DNA of 64,000 nucleotides from Selenomonas sp. WCT3 (GTDB lineage Bacteria; Bacillota; Negativicutes; Selenomonadales; Selenomonadaceae), in NCBI GenBank assembly GCA_900100835.1, contig FNCM01000012.1, forward strand, positions 1 through 64,000. Direction: 5' to 3'. A program made the translations under genes and the position numbers. Positions 1-9,036 of the stretch are shown here, piece after piece. Numbering within the stretch: position 1 is the first letter of the stretch; every line of letters starts with the position of its first letter. A model generated the notes under the pieces. The model did no database searches, was not told where the DNA came from, and saw only the letters and a program-made list of their open reading frames with translations.

Positions 1-344
1 TGCGTGCTGAGGCACTGGGCCTTGCTTCGAAAGATGGCAAGACGATCCAGATTGGTACCCAGGTACAGGCAAATGCCGCTATCAACGTTCTCGACAACGC
101 TGTAGCAAAAGCACTTGACCAGCAGACGACGATTGGCTCCATTGAGTCCCGTCTCGAGTACACCAGCGCTAACTTGACGACTTCTTCCGAGAACGTCCAG
201 AGTGCAGAGTCGACGATCCGCGATGCAAACATGGCAAAAGAGATGACGGAATACACGAAGAACAACGTTCTTATGCAGGCCGCTCAGTCCATGCTCGCAC
301 AGGCAAACCAGAGCAGCAGCTCGGTTCTCAGCCTGCTCCAGTAA
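1..344 (+). CDS. Flagellin, C-terminal part (5' end outside window)
   Basis: Reading from position 3 gives an open frame that enters from the left edge and stops at TAA 342-344. The peptide is a typical flagellin C-terminal D0/D1 region: an amphipathic helix rich in Ala, Asn, Gln and Ser, containing a stretch like SRLEYTSANL, then NVQSAESTIRDANMAKEM, and a tail ending in SVLSLLQ. This region packs into the inner core of the flagellar filament. The gene is followed by a strong terminator, so it is transcribed separately from the glycosyltransferase genes. Its position beside them marks flagellin as the likely acceptor of the glycans made by the island. The N-terminus and the variable, glycosylated central domain are not visible. 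Confidence 0.93.
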   Translation, partial: RAEALGLASKDGKTIQIGTQVQANAAINVLDNAVAKALDQQTTIGSIESRLEYTSANLTTSSENVQSAESTIRDANMAKEMTEYTKNNVLMQAAQSMLAQANQSSSSVLSLLQ

Positions 345-385
345 TAGGAGTTCCGGCAACGGAGGCTTTAACTACACAGTTACGC

Positions 386-415
386 AAAACCCTCTCCTTT
401 GGGAGAGGGTTTTTT
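386..415 (+). terminator. Intrinsic terminator of the flagellin gene
   Basis: An 8-bp GC-rich stem (CCCTCTCC at 390-397 with GGAGAGGG at 402-409), extended by three A:T pairs, encloses a TTTG loop and is followed by a T run. It lies 42 bases after the flagellin stop codon. Confidence 0.9.
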
Positions 416-422
416 GTATATG

Positions 423-451
423 TTGACGAAAATAAATATATACATAGTAGC
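423..451 (+). promoter_or_regulatory. Possible weak promoter for the glycosylation island
   Basis: TTGACG at 423-428 matches the -35 consensus at five of six positions. The best -10 at usual spacing (TAGTAG, 445-450) matches at only three. It lies between the flagellin terminator and the first glycosyltransferase, where a promoter is expected. I see no flagellar sigma-28 motif. Confidence 0.3.
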
Positions 452-467
452 GTGTAGGAGGAAAGAA

Positions 468-2774
468 ATGAAAATTTCAGCTTGCTATATAGTCAAGAAT
501 GAAGAAAAAAATATCGTGCAGTCGATTCGGAGTATACAGGGCGTTTATGATGAATTGGTGATATTGGATACAGGATCGAGTGATTCCACCAAAGAGGTGG
601 CAATTTCCATGGGAGCGCAGGTATATGACTATTGTTGGCAGGATGATTTTGCAGTTGCGCGCAACGAAGTGTTGAAGCATGTTTCGGGGGAATGGATTGT
701 ATTTCTTGATGCCGACGAGGCCTATCAAGGGGCAGAATCGCTGCGTGAATTGATTGAAACTATCGCAGCATCGGAACAAGGTTATGATGCTATTGTGTTT
801 TTTCGCTATGAGGTAAATGAAGCGATGCAGAAGGTACGAGAGATTCCTGCCAGAGTGGTAAGAGCCTTTCGCCGAGCAGAGAATCTTTATTTTGAGGGAC
901 GAATCCATGAAAAGCTTATAAATGATAGTGCCCCCATGCGCTATTATCTAGCGAACGAAGGGTATTGGTTTTCCCATACGGGGTATGCGGAGGACATCCT
1001 TACGGGAAAATTTGAGCGAAATCTTCGTGTTTTGTTGCAGGATATCGAAAAGCGAGGGTTGCAGGATGAGCATTATTTTTATTTAGCGATTACATACTTT
1101 GGATTGGAGAATTTTGAGAAGGCCAGAAAATATGCCCGCCTAGCTATCAATAGTCCGGTTCATTATGCGGAAAGTGATGCCTGGCCTTGGCATATCCTGA
1201 TTGAGTCACAACGGCAATGTGGGTTAGCAGGGGAGAGGCAATTGGCCACAGCGTCAGAGGCTGTCAAACAGTTTCCCCAGCAGTCGGAATTCTATGGCGA
1301 ATTGGGAATCATTTTGAGCAGTTTGGGCAGAATAGATGAGTCCGCTGAAGTCTTGTGGCAATGCATCCGTCTCTATGAGTCACCAGAGCGTAAAAAGATA
1401 CGGTTTGGTTATTTTTCGGATAAATCGCTGGCGATAGTATATTGCCGGCTGGCACAGGTAGAAGAATTGCGGGGAAACCCAGCGGCGGCGGAACTTGCTT
1501 ACCGGGTAAGTCAGCGGCATGATCCCCAGCGGCAGGATACTTGGAGTTGTTATCAGGCATTCCAAGATAAATGCCGAAACAAAATAGAAAAGGCAAAAAT
1601 GCTTCCTTTTTTGGTGGAGTCAATCGAGAATAAGGATTACCGCCATTGGTTACTCTTGTGGCAACGCGTACGGGACCATTCGTATAGTCCTTGGGAACTT
1701 TGGTGGCTTATTTGTTTATCCTTGGATAATGACCAGCGTCTGCTTTCTCACGAAGAACAGGTATTACCTGATGCGGTGAAATTCCTTTGGCAGGTACTAA
1801 AGAAAAGAGGAAAAAAAACAGATGCAGAGACAACGGTAGGAGTGTATTCACGTGCGCCTCTGGTCAGTATTATGATTCCTACGTATAACATGCCGGAGTA
1901 TTTCCAGCGTACTATGCGCAGTGCGGCCTTACAGACCTATCCCAATGTTGAAATAATCGTTTGTGATAACAGTACGAATGAGGACACGGCCATGATCATG
2001 GCTGATTATGTTGCTGATCCTCGCGTTCGCTATGTCCGCAATGTTAGTGCCAAAACAAAAGAGGAGAATTTCCGTCCCTTTGAACAACTGGCTCGTGGAG
2101 AGTATTTGCAATGGCTTATGCATGATGACATACTTTGCCCGACGAAAATCGAAAAAATGGCCAGTGATCTTTACCATAATCCACAGGTGACGCTGGTGGC
2201 GTCACAGCGGCAGATCATCGATGAACATGGGATGAAACGTGAGAGCCGTCTCCAAACCAATGTAAAGGATTTGACCGGTGAAAAAATGGAATACTGTGGA
2301 GAAGATATTGGACGGGCACTCCTGTTGAATATGGCGAATCTGATTGGTGAACCATCGGTGGTATTGTTCCGGAGGAAGGATTTACAGCATCACTATTGGT
2401 TGGCTGATTGCAACGGGTATAAGACAATCTCAGATGTGGCAATGTGGTTGGAGTTGATGGAGAAAGGGAATCTCATTCTCTATAAAGAGCCGTTAAGTTA
2501 TTATCGGCGGCATGAAGGTCAGGAAGGGCAGTCTGTGGATGTGGTGCTGTTAAGCCGTTTGGAATGGTTGTCTTTGAGTACAGAATATTATCGGCGGAAC
2601 ATGTTCGTACATACGCGTAAAGAATATGAGTCAAGCATGCGTATTTTGGTAAATGAGTATGAACAAAGAGTGATTCCGTATTATAATTGGCAGATGGAAT
2701 CGTCAGCGGAAATGTGGCATCGTTACGAAGTGGCCATCCATAAGGCAAGACTGTTACTGGGAATGAAGAGGTAG
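468..2774 (+). CDS. Two-domain family 2 glycosyltransferase (GT2 + helical repeats + GT2)
   Basis: This 768-residue protein carries two GT-A transferase domains. The first (residues 1-~100) has the start ISACYIVKNEE, the DTGSSDST nucleotide-binding loop near residue 34 and FLDADE near residue 80, which carries the metal-binding aspartates. Helical, TPR-like sequence fills the middle. A second GT2 domain begins near residue 465 (VSIMIPTYNMPEYF). Motifs G-R-I-H-E and H-T-G-Y after domain one are shared with the next two genes, so the three are paralogues. The start is ATG 468 with AGGAGG just upstream; an in-frame ATG at 399 lies inside the flagellin terminator. No signal peptide or membrane segment is visible, so it probably acts in the cytoplasm, where flagellin is glycosylated before export. 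Donor sugar cannot be read from sequence. Confidence 0.88.
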   Translation: MKISACYIVKNEEKNIVQSIRSIQGVYDELVILDTGSSDSTKEVAISMGAQVYDYCWQDDFAVARNEVLKHVSGEWIVFLDADEAYQGAESLRELIETIAASEQGYDAIVFFRYEVNEAMQKVREIPARVVRAFRRAENLYFEGRIHEKLINDSAPMRYYLANEGYWFSHTGYAEDILTGKFERNLRVLLQDIEKRGLQDEHYFYLAITYFGLENFEKARKYARLAINSPVHYAESDAWPWHILIESQRQCGLAGERQLATASEAVKQFPQQSEFYGELGIILSSLGRIDESAEVLWQCIRLYESPERKKIRFGYFSDKSLAIVYCRLAQVEELRGNPAAAELAYRVSQRHDPQRQDTWSCYQAFQDKCRNKIEKAKMLPFLVESIENKDYRHWLLLWQRVRDHSYSPWELWWLICLSLDNDQRLLSHEEQVLPDAVKFLWQVLKKRGKKTDAETTVGVYSRAPLVSIMIPTYNMPEYFQRTMRSAALQTYPNVEIIVCDNSTNEDTAMIMADYVADPRVRYVRNVSAKTKEENFRPFEQLARGEYLQWLMHDDILCPTKIEKMASDLYHNPQVTLVASQRQIIDEHGMKRESRLQTNVKDLTGEKMEYCGEDIGRALLLNMANLIGEPSVVLFRRKDLQHHYWLADCNGYKTISDVAMWLELMEKGNLILYKEPLSYYRRHEGQEGQSVDVVLLSRLEWLSLSTEYYRRNMFVHTRKEYESSMRILVNEYEQRVIPYYNWQMESSAEMWHRYEVAIHKARLLLGMKR

Positions 2775-2777
2775 GGT

Positions 2778-4304
2778 ATGAAAAAAAAATTTCGGATATC
2801 CGCATGTTGCATTGTGAAAAATGAAGCAGCGCGGATGCAAGAGTGGCTGGAGCAGGCCCAAAAATATGCCGATGAAATCGTGGTAGTAGATACAGGGTCA
2901 ACTGATGATACCAGGACGATTGCTCAGGCTTTTGGTGCAAAAGTTTATGATTTCCCGTGGTGCAACGATTTTGCTGCTGCTCGGAATACCGCTTTAGCTC
3001 AGGCCACCGGCGACTGGGTAACTTTTTTGGATGCGGATGAGACTTTTTGTGAGGGGGAGCTGGTTCGTGACTGTTTGGAGGAATGGCAGGCCGCGGAAGT
3101 AATCGCTGTGCCCATCATTAACATTGATGAAGATGATAAGAATCAGGAAATCCAGCGGTTTTATGCAGTGCGGATTTGGCAGAACAGCCCTAAACGGCGC
3201 TATCGGGGAAAAATACATGAGGCGCTTTATGAGGGGGCAGTCCCTGTCGCGGTTCATTATGCCAGCAAACTTAAAATCTGGCATACGGGGTATTCGTCTA
3301 AGCGGGTTAAGGCTAAGCTGGAACGTAATCTGCCCTTGCTTCTCGAGCAGGAAAGAAATCAGGAGAACCCTTTGGTATACCGCTATTTAGCGGATGCGCT
3401 ATATGGTTTGCAGCGTTATGACGAGGCCGAAAAATACATTCGGATGGCGATGGAAAAGGAACCGGCGACGGTGGATGGCAGACAACCTTTATATTTGTGT
3501 TTGCTGGATATTCTGCAAGCTCAGCAGCGTGATTTGACCGAGCAAGTGACTGTGGCTCACAGATTGGTTCAAGATAATCCGGATATGGTTGACTTAAAGG
3601 GGCGGTTGGCAATTCTTTTATGGCGTGCGCAGCGACGTGAAGAAGCCATACAGTATGCCCAGGCATTTTTGGAACAGTTTAAGCGTGGATCTTCTCAGAA
3701 GGCAACGACGGCACATTCTCTGCTGGCACCAATCCACAGAATCCTGAAGGAATGGCAATGGGAGCTTTCGTGGCAAGCGAAATCGCCGCAAGAACAATAT
3801 GATACGGTTTTAACACAATGTGGGCAGGTTATTCCCTTTTTGTTTGCATCACTTTTTCAAGGGAAAAGTGATGCTGGGCGCGAATGTTTGCCAGAATCCA
3901 TGCGTCACGTGTTAGAATATGCGGCGAAAGAACGCGATTCGCTCGGTCTGGAGGATTTGGATGGTTACCAAGCTGGATTGAATGCGATGGAAAGTTTTGG
4001 CGAGCATATGGCCAGGCGGGAATATGCAGCAATAGCTATGGAATTTTCGTGGCCCGTGGTTTTAGAGACGGCAAAAAAGTTTACAGCGATGCAGGAATGG
4101 GAGATTGCGTTTGAACTCTATCAGCAGGTGCCTGTCGAGGCTATTACCGATGCCGGTGATTTTTGGTATGAAGTGGGTTGCTGTTTGTATCGATTGCAGC
4201 CCGCAGCGGCAGTTGAGTGCTTTGAACGGGCTCAAGCAAATGGCTGCCGCGAACGTGATATTCCTGCTTATTTGACCTGGTTGAAGGAGGCTGCCGATGA
4301 TTAA
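2778..4304 (+). CDS. Family 2 glycosyltransferase with TPR-like C-terminus
   Basis: This 508-residue protein starts with a GT2 domain: ISACCIVKNEAARM, then VVVDTGSTDDT near residue 37 and TFLDADET near residue 80. The shared G-K-I-H-E-A-L and H-T-G-Y...ERNLPLL motifs follow, then about 300 residues of helical repeats that probably bind the protein acceptor. It starts four bases after the preceding stop and overlaps the next gene by eight bases, so translation is likely coupled. Codons 2-4 are a run of nine A directly after the start codon, a potential slippage site. The family is clear; sugar and acceptor are inferred only from the flagellin context. Confidence 0.88.
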   Translation: MKKKFRISACCIVKNEAARMQEWLEQAQKYADEIVVVDTGSTDDTRTIAQAFGAKVYDFPWCNDFAAARNTALAQATGDWVTFLDADETFCEGELVRDCLEEWQAAEVIAVPIINIDEDDKNQEIQRFYAVRIWQNSPKRRYRGKIHEALYEGAVPVAVHYASKLKIWHTGYSSKRVKAKLERNLPLLLEQERNQENPLVYRYLADALYGLQRYDEAEKYIRMAMEKEPATVDGRQPLYLCLLDILQAQQRDLTEQVTVAHRLVQDNPDMVDLKGRLAILLWRAQRREEAIQYAQAFLEQFKRGSSQKATTAHSLLAPIHRILKEWQWELSWQAKSPQEQYDTVLTQCGQVIPFLFASLFQGKSDAGRECLPESMRHVLEYAAKERDSLGLEDLDGYQAGLNAMESFGEHMARREYAAIAMEFSWPVVLETAKKFTAMQEWEIAFELYQQVPVEAITDAGDFWYEVGCCLYRLQPAAAVECFERAQANGCRERDIPAYLTWLKEAADD

Positions 4305-5757
4305 GATTACCGCTTGTGTGATAGTAAAAAATGAAGAAAAATGCATCGGCAGATGGCTGGAAAGTGTTGAAGACTATGCAGATGAGATCATTGTAGTCGA
4401 TACAGGCTCTACTGATCGGACTGTTGAGATGGTAAAAGCTCATAAGGCACAGTTGTATAGTTTTGCCTGGACGGGGGATTTTTCAGCGGCCAAAAATTAT
4501 GCTTTGGAGCAGGCTACTGGCAATTGGATTGTTTTTCTTGATGCAGATGAATATTTTTCGCCTGCATCGGTGAAAAATATTCGTAGAATATTGACCGGCC
4601 TGCATCCGCAAATGGGGATTTGCGGGGTTATGTGCCGGTTGGTGAATATTGATACCGAGCAGAATAATAAATTTATTGGGGCAACAGTACAGGTAAGGAT
4701 TTTCCGTAATACGGCTAAGCTCCGATATTATGGCAGAGTCCATGAGGCTCTGACGATTCCTTCGGATAAATCGGTAGAACTGGTCAAAGAACTTGAGATT
4801 ATCCATACCGGCTACACGGCTGGTATTATTCGTAAGAAGATTGAGCGGAATTTGAAGCTTTTGCAAGAAAAGATTCAAGACAATGGTGGCAAGATAACCC
4901 CACGGGATTACCGTTATTTGATGGATTGCTATTATGGGCTGGGAGAATACGAACAGTCGCTGGGATATGCGGAGAAGGCGCTCGAGCAGGCTGAGGTGAT
5001 TCAAGATGCCAAAGACCATATCTATATGATAAAGGTAAGCTCTTGCTTATTTGGGGGAAAGGATTATCAAACGGTTACGGCGGCCTTTGACGAGGCGATT
5101 GCGGCATGTCCGCAGGTGGCAGATTTTTGGGTTATGAAGGGACTTTACCTGCATGATCAGAAGAATTATCTAGAGGCAGAGCAATGTATCTGGAAGGGAT
5201 TGCAGCAGCACGAACAGTACAAACTGACGCCTGATGGTGTGGCGGATAATCTGGAGCGTTTTTTGCCCAATGCCTATATGGTATTAGGACGCATCCTGGC
5301 TATGAGGGGAAAGCGTGCAGAAGCTGAGAAGTTTTTCATCCGTGGACTTGAGGTTCAGCGATATCAGCCGCGATTGTTACGTGAATTAGTGCAGGCTTTG
5401 CGGGCCGATGAACTGCCGGATGATGACATTATCGTCGTTTTGAACCATCTTTATGATAAGAAGAAAGATGCGCGTTTCTTAGCCGATACGTTTCGTGGTC
5501 AGCTAGGGAATACGATTTATTTGTACTATAGTCATCAATGTGGGGAGAAAACTTTTGAAGATGAAATCAATAGTTTTTTAGCGGCTCGACGCTTTGATGC
5601 GGCGGCATTAGCCGCATCAGATCGTCTGGATTGGTTATATAAGAAAGGAATAGACGCCGCGATAGCATTGGATTTGCCACAGGATAGTACTTTGCGGGTG
5701 TTGTTGCCTGATAGTTATCGGCAGAAATGGCAAGAAGAGGTAGGACGGAATGAATAA
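4297..5757 (+). CDS. Family 2 glycosyltransferase with TPR-like C-terminus
   Basis: This 486-residue paralogue of the two preceding genes has an N-terminal GT2 domain (ITACVIVKNEEKCI; VVDTGSTDRT near residue 34; VFLDADEYF near residue 80), the shared G-R-V-H-E-A-L and H-T-G-Y...ERNLKLL motifs, and a helical-repeat C-terminal half from about residue 190. GAAGGAGG precedes the start by six bases. It overlaps the previous gene by eight bases and the next by eight. Three tandem, diverged copies suggest sequential addition of sugars or different acceptor sites; that is inference. Confidence 0.87.
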   Translation: MIKITACVIVKNEEKCIGRWLESVEDYADEIIVVDTGSTDRTVEMVKAHKAQLYSFAWTGDFSAAKNYALEQATGNWIVFLDADEYFSPASVKNIRRILTGLHPQMGICGVMCRLVNIDTEQNNKFIGATVQVRIFRNTAKLRYYGRVHEALTIPSDKSVELVKELEIIHTGYTAGIIRKKIERNLKLLQEKIQDNGGKITPRDYRYLMDCYYGLGEYEQSLGYAEKALEQAEVIQDAKDHIYMIKVSSCLFGGKDYQTVTAAFDEAIAACPQVADFWVMKGLYLHDQKNYLEAEQCIWKGLQQHEQYKLTPDGVADNLERFLPNAYMVLGRILAMRGKRAEAEKFFIRGLEVQRYQPRLLRELVQALRADELPDDDIIVVLNHLYDKKKDARFLADTFRGQLGNTIYLYYSHQCGEKTFEDEINSFLAARRFDAAALAASDRLDWLYKKGIDAAIALDLPQDSTLRVLLPDSYRQKWQEEVGRNE

Positions 5758-7522
5758 AGAGGTTGGCGGGCAGTATGCTTTTCCGCAACTCAAGAAAAAT
5801 CAGCATGAGAAACAGCGAAAATTATTGGCGAAGCAGTTTCAAAAGCTGCAACAAGTATTTAAAAATCGCAAATGGGAACAAGCCGTACAGTTAGCTGAAA
5901 CTTTGGCGGTGCATGAAGATTATTTGCCAGAGGTGGCAGATATGGCTGGCATGGCGTATCTAAATCTATTGAACTGGAAGAAGGCTTCATATTGGCTGCA
6001 GTTGACAGATAAGCGTAAAAAGAAAGAGCCAGCCAATTACTACTGGCTTTTGGGAATGGCAGAAAGCAAACAGAATCACTATGTGAAAGCCTGTGAGTTT
6101 TTTACATTGGCGGAAAAGTATCAGGAAAGTTATACGGGAGAGCTACGGCAGGCGTTTTTAGCTGATCTTTGGACACAGCATGCAGCGGCCCAGCTTGTCT
6201 GTGGAGAGTGCCAAGAGGCGGCTATGAATTATCACAGGGCGGCAGAGTGTGCGGTTACCTTGCGCGATAAGTGCCAGATGTTTTCTTCCTGGCTGATGAC
6301 GCGTCACAATTGGGATGAACCGTGGCAGGACCAGGTTAGAGATTCGGTGGAAATAAATAATATATTGAAGGACGCTATACCTTATACTCATGAGAAGCAC
6401 CCTTGTCATAAGAAATTGCGTATTGGTTATATATCCCCGGATTTTCGCAATAATGTGATGTTCTATTTTGCGTATCAGCTGTTAGCAGGACATACACGAG
6501 ATGAATTTACCATTTATGCATATTATTGCGGGTATATCCAGGATGGTTTTACAGAGAATATCCGGCGAGCCGTTGATGAGTGGCGGCAGGTAGCGGACTG
6601 GCCTTACGAGGAAGTTGCCAAACAGATCTATCAGGATGAAATCGATATTTTGGTGGATTTGGCAGGCTACTCAGCTCATTCGGGGTTACCGGTCATGGCC
6701 TGGAAGCCGGCACCAATCCAAATTTCTGGATTGGGATATATGGGGACCACAGGATTGCGAACGGTAGATTATCTTATAACTGATGAGAGTTGTATTCCCA
6801 TGGATGCGCCCTCGCAGCTCGTAGAACATCCCTTATATCTATCCTCGATGTTTTGTTATACAGGTCGCAGTGATGTGCCGGAGCCTCAAGGAGCACCGTG
6901 CTGTAAAAAGGGTTATATTACCTTTGGCGTGTTTAATCGCTATCAAAAAGTGACAGATGAGATGCTTCAGGCTTGGTCTTATATTTTGCAGAATGTTCCC
7001 CGGTCGCGTTTGTTATTTAAAGGGGAAGCCTTTGGCGATGCTTCATTGACGGATAAGATATATCATCGCTTGCAAACTATTGGTTTTGATATGGGCCGGA
7101 TTATCTTTGAAAACGCAAGTGCGGATTATATGGAGAGGTATCTGGATATAGATATTGCGTTGGATACCTATCCTTACACTGGTGGTGGGACAACCTGTGA
7201 TGCCTTGTATATGGGCGTACCTGTCGTAGTACGATATGGAGAATCGCAAGGGTCTCGTTTTGCATTATCTGTGTTAGCAGCTGCTGGTTTGGAGGATTTG
7301 GCGGTAGAAACGATAGAGGCGTATTGTGAGAAGGCAATTGCATTGGCAAATGATGAAGTATTGTTAGATGCACTGCATAAAAATTTACGTAATATCATGC
7401 TGCAGTCACGTCTTATGGATACGGTGCACTATGTGGCAGAGGTAGAGGCAGCCTATCGTAATATATGGACTCGTTATACAGGCAAGGAGGAGAACGCGAT
7501 TGGATTACGTCGCAATGGATAA
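5750..7522 (+). CDS. O-GlcNAc-transferase-like glycosyltransferase (GT41), TPR N-terminus
   Basis: This 590-residue protein has TPR-like helices in residues 1-200 and a GT41 (OGT/SPINDLY) catalytic region from about residue 221: LRIGYISPDFRNN, DEIDILVDLAGY, KPAPIQISGLGYMGTTG, FNRYQKVT and LDTYPYTGGGTTCDALYMG. Enzymes of this class move a sugar from a UDP donor to Ser/Thr of proteins; FlmG, a related TPR protein, glycosylates flagellin in Caulobacter. The lysine matching human OGT Lys842 is kept (FNRYQK). The His of the DFxxH motif (His498 in human OGT) is Asn235 here, so activity or donor use may differ. It overlaps both neighbours in the operon. Confidence 0.88.
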   Translation: MNKEVGGQYAFPQLKKNQHEKQRKLLAKQFQKLQQVFKNRKWEQAVQLAETLAVHEDYLPEVADMAGMAYLNLLNWKKASYWLQLTDKRKKKEPANYYWLLGMAESKQNHYVKACEFFTLAEKYQESYTGELRQAFLADLWTQHAAAQLVCGECQEAAMNYHRAAECAVTLRDKCQMFSSWLMTRHNWDEPWQDQVRDSVEINNILKDAIPYTHEKHPCHKKLRIGYISPDFRNNVMFYFAYQLLAGHTRDEFTIYAYYCGYIQDGFTENIRRAVDEWRQVADWPYEEVAKQIYQDEIDILVDLAGYSAHSGLPVMAWKPAPIQISGLGYMGTTGLRTVDYLITDESCIPMDAPSQLVEHPLYLSSMFCYTGRSDVPEPQGAPCCKKGYITFGVFNRYQKVTDEMLQAWSYILQNVPRSRLLFKGEAFGDASLTDKIYHRLQTIGFDMGRIIFENASADYMERYLDIDIALDTYPYTGGGTTCDALYMGVPVVVRYGESQGSRFALSVLAAAGLEDLAVETIEAYCEKAIALANDEVLLDALHKNLRNIMLQSRLMDTVHYVAEVEAAYRNIWTRYTGKEENAIGLRRNG

Positions 7523-8978
7523 AAAATTAGAGCCAGTGGCGCAGCTGTTATTAGCCAAGAAGCCGAAAATGGCATTGGAGCGCTTGCAATTCATGCTCCA
7601 TCAGGGCGTTTTTTTGCCGGAGGAAATGTGGCGCGTATATCAGCGGCTGGGAAATTGTTATTTTGCCTTATTGGATATAGATAAGGCGAGAGAAATGCTT
7701 TGGTCGTGCCTGATGCATCCGGAAGGTATGCCACTGCGCAAGCAGCAAGAAAGTTACAGTAATTATCTATTCATTTCTCATTATAGTGCGCAAATTTCGG
7801 ATGAAGAGTTGCGGGAAAAGCATTTTATTTATAATCAACTGATGCGGAACAATATATTATTCAAGCACCGGAAACGTCATCATAAAAAGCTGCGTATTGG
7901 ATATTTGGCGCCTATGCACTGCAAGAATGTCGTTAGTTTTTTTTCGGTGCATTTAATGACTATGTACGATCGTTCACGGTTTGAGGTATATTGCTACAGC
8001 TTGCAAGAGGGAAAGGATGATTTGACGACCCAACTGAAGGCGCAAACCGATGGATGGCATGTGTTTCCAGCAGATCAGAAAAAACGCGAGATGGCGGAGA
8101 AAATTTATCAGGATGAGATTGATATCTTAGTGGATTTAGGAGTACATACCTTTGGGGGAAAGACTCTGCAGATTATGGGGTATCGGCCTGCTCCAGTGCA
8201 AATAGCTGGTATCGGGTATATGAGCACGTCAGGGCTGGATACGGTAGATTATTTCTTAACGGACCGTTATTGTGATCCCCCAGGACAAAATGATGAAGAT
8301 TTTTCGGAGGCACTCATTCGCCTGCCGCAATCGCATTTCTGCTATATGCCGCCGGAACGTATTTTGCAATGCAAGGGTGTCTATGAATTGCATGATCCCA
8401 TTTGGTTTGGCAGCTTTAATAATATTGCTAAGATTACAGAACCAGTACTTCATTGCTGGATGGAGATACTCCGGCGTGTTCCTCAGGCAAAACTTCTGAT
8501 AAAGAATGCTAGTAATACAGTTTGGAATGTTACGGCGTTGCGACAGAAAATGCGCCGTCTCGGTTTTCCTGAAGACCGCTATGTAGTAGAAGAAAGTTCG
8601 GGGGATTATCTGGACCGTTATCTCGATGTGGATATTATTCTGGATACTTATCCGTATACAGGTGGTGCTTCAACTTGTGATGCATTGCTGCGAGGGATGC
8701 CTGTGATTTCTCGCTATGGAAAACGGCACGGGACACGTTTTAGTTACAGTCTCTTGGCAAATGTAGGGCTGGAGGATTTGGCAGCAGCTAGTGATGAAGA
8801 ATATATCGAAAAGGCGGTAGCGTTAGCGAATAATCCAGAACGCATAAAATGGATTCATGAAAATCTTCCTCAGATTATGATAAAATCTCCAATTATGGAT
8901 GTCAAAGGATATGTTCAGCAGATAGAATCTGTGTATGAACAAGTTTGGCATAAATGGATGCTTCAGGCAAAAGAATAA
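7500..8978 (+). CDS. O-GlcNAc-transferase-like glycosyltransferase (GT41), short N-terminus
   Basis: The GT41 region starts near residue 130 of 492 (KLRIGYLAPMH), followed by DEIDILVDLGVHT, YRPAPVQIAGIGYMSTSG, FNNIAKIT and LDTYPYTGGASTCDALLRG. Two starts compete. TTG 7500 has AAGGAGG ending nine bases upstream, ideal spacing. ATG 7515 lacks a ribosome-binding site at usual distance but would give the same eight-base overlap seen between other genes here. I prefer TTG. The residue aligned with the OGT catalytic-region histidine is Asn143, and the D-F-R of the motif is also lost. The usual GT41 lysine is kept. Probably flagellin-directed, by context. Confidence 0.85.
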   Translation: MDYVAMDKKLEPVAQLLLAKKPKMALERLQFMLHQGVFLPEEMWRVYQRLGNCYFALLDIDKAREMLWSCLMHPEGMPLRKQQESYSNYLFISHYSAQISDEELREKHFIYNQLMRNNILFKHRKRHHKKLRIGYLAPMHCKNVVSFFSVHLMTMYDRSRFEVYCYSLQEGKDDLTTQLKAQTDGWHVFPADQKKREMAEKIYQDEIDILVDLGVHTFGGKTLQIMGYRPAPVQIAGIGYMSTSGLDTVDYFLTDRYCDPPGQNDEDFSEALIRLPQSHFCYMPPERILQCKGVYELHDPIWFGSFNNIAKITEPVLHCWMEILRRVPQAKLLIKNASNTVWNVTALRQKMRRLGFPEDRYVVEESSGDYLDRYLDVDIILDTYPYTGGASTCDALLRGMPVISRYGKRHGTRFSYSLLANVGLEDLAAASDEEYIEKAVALANNPERIKWIHENLPQIMIKSPIMDVKGYVQQIESVYEQVWHKWMLQAKE

Positions 8979-9036
8979 AGGATTTTGGTAGCAAGTGAAG
9001 AAAATTAATTTATAGAAAAGTGGGAGGTTTATGGCA

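Noticed and set aside
399..467. Upstream in-frame ATG extending the first glycosyltransferase
   Set aside because: The extension lies in the flagellin terminator stem and lacks a ribosome-binding site; ATG 468 has a strong one and starts the conserved domain.
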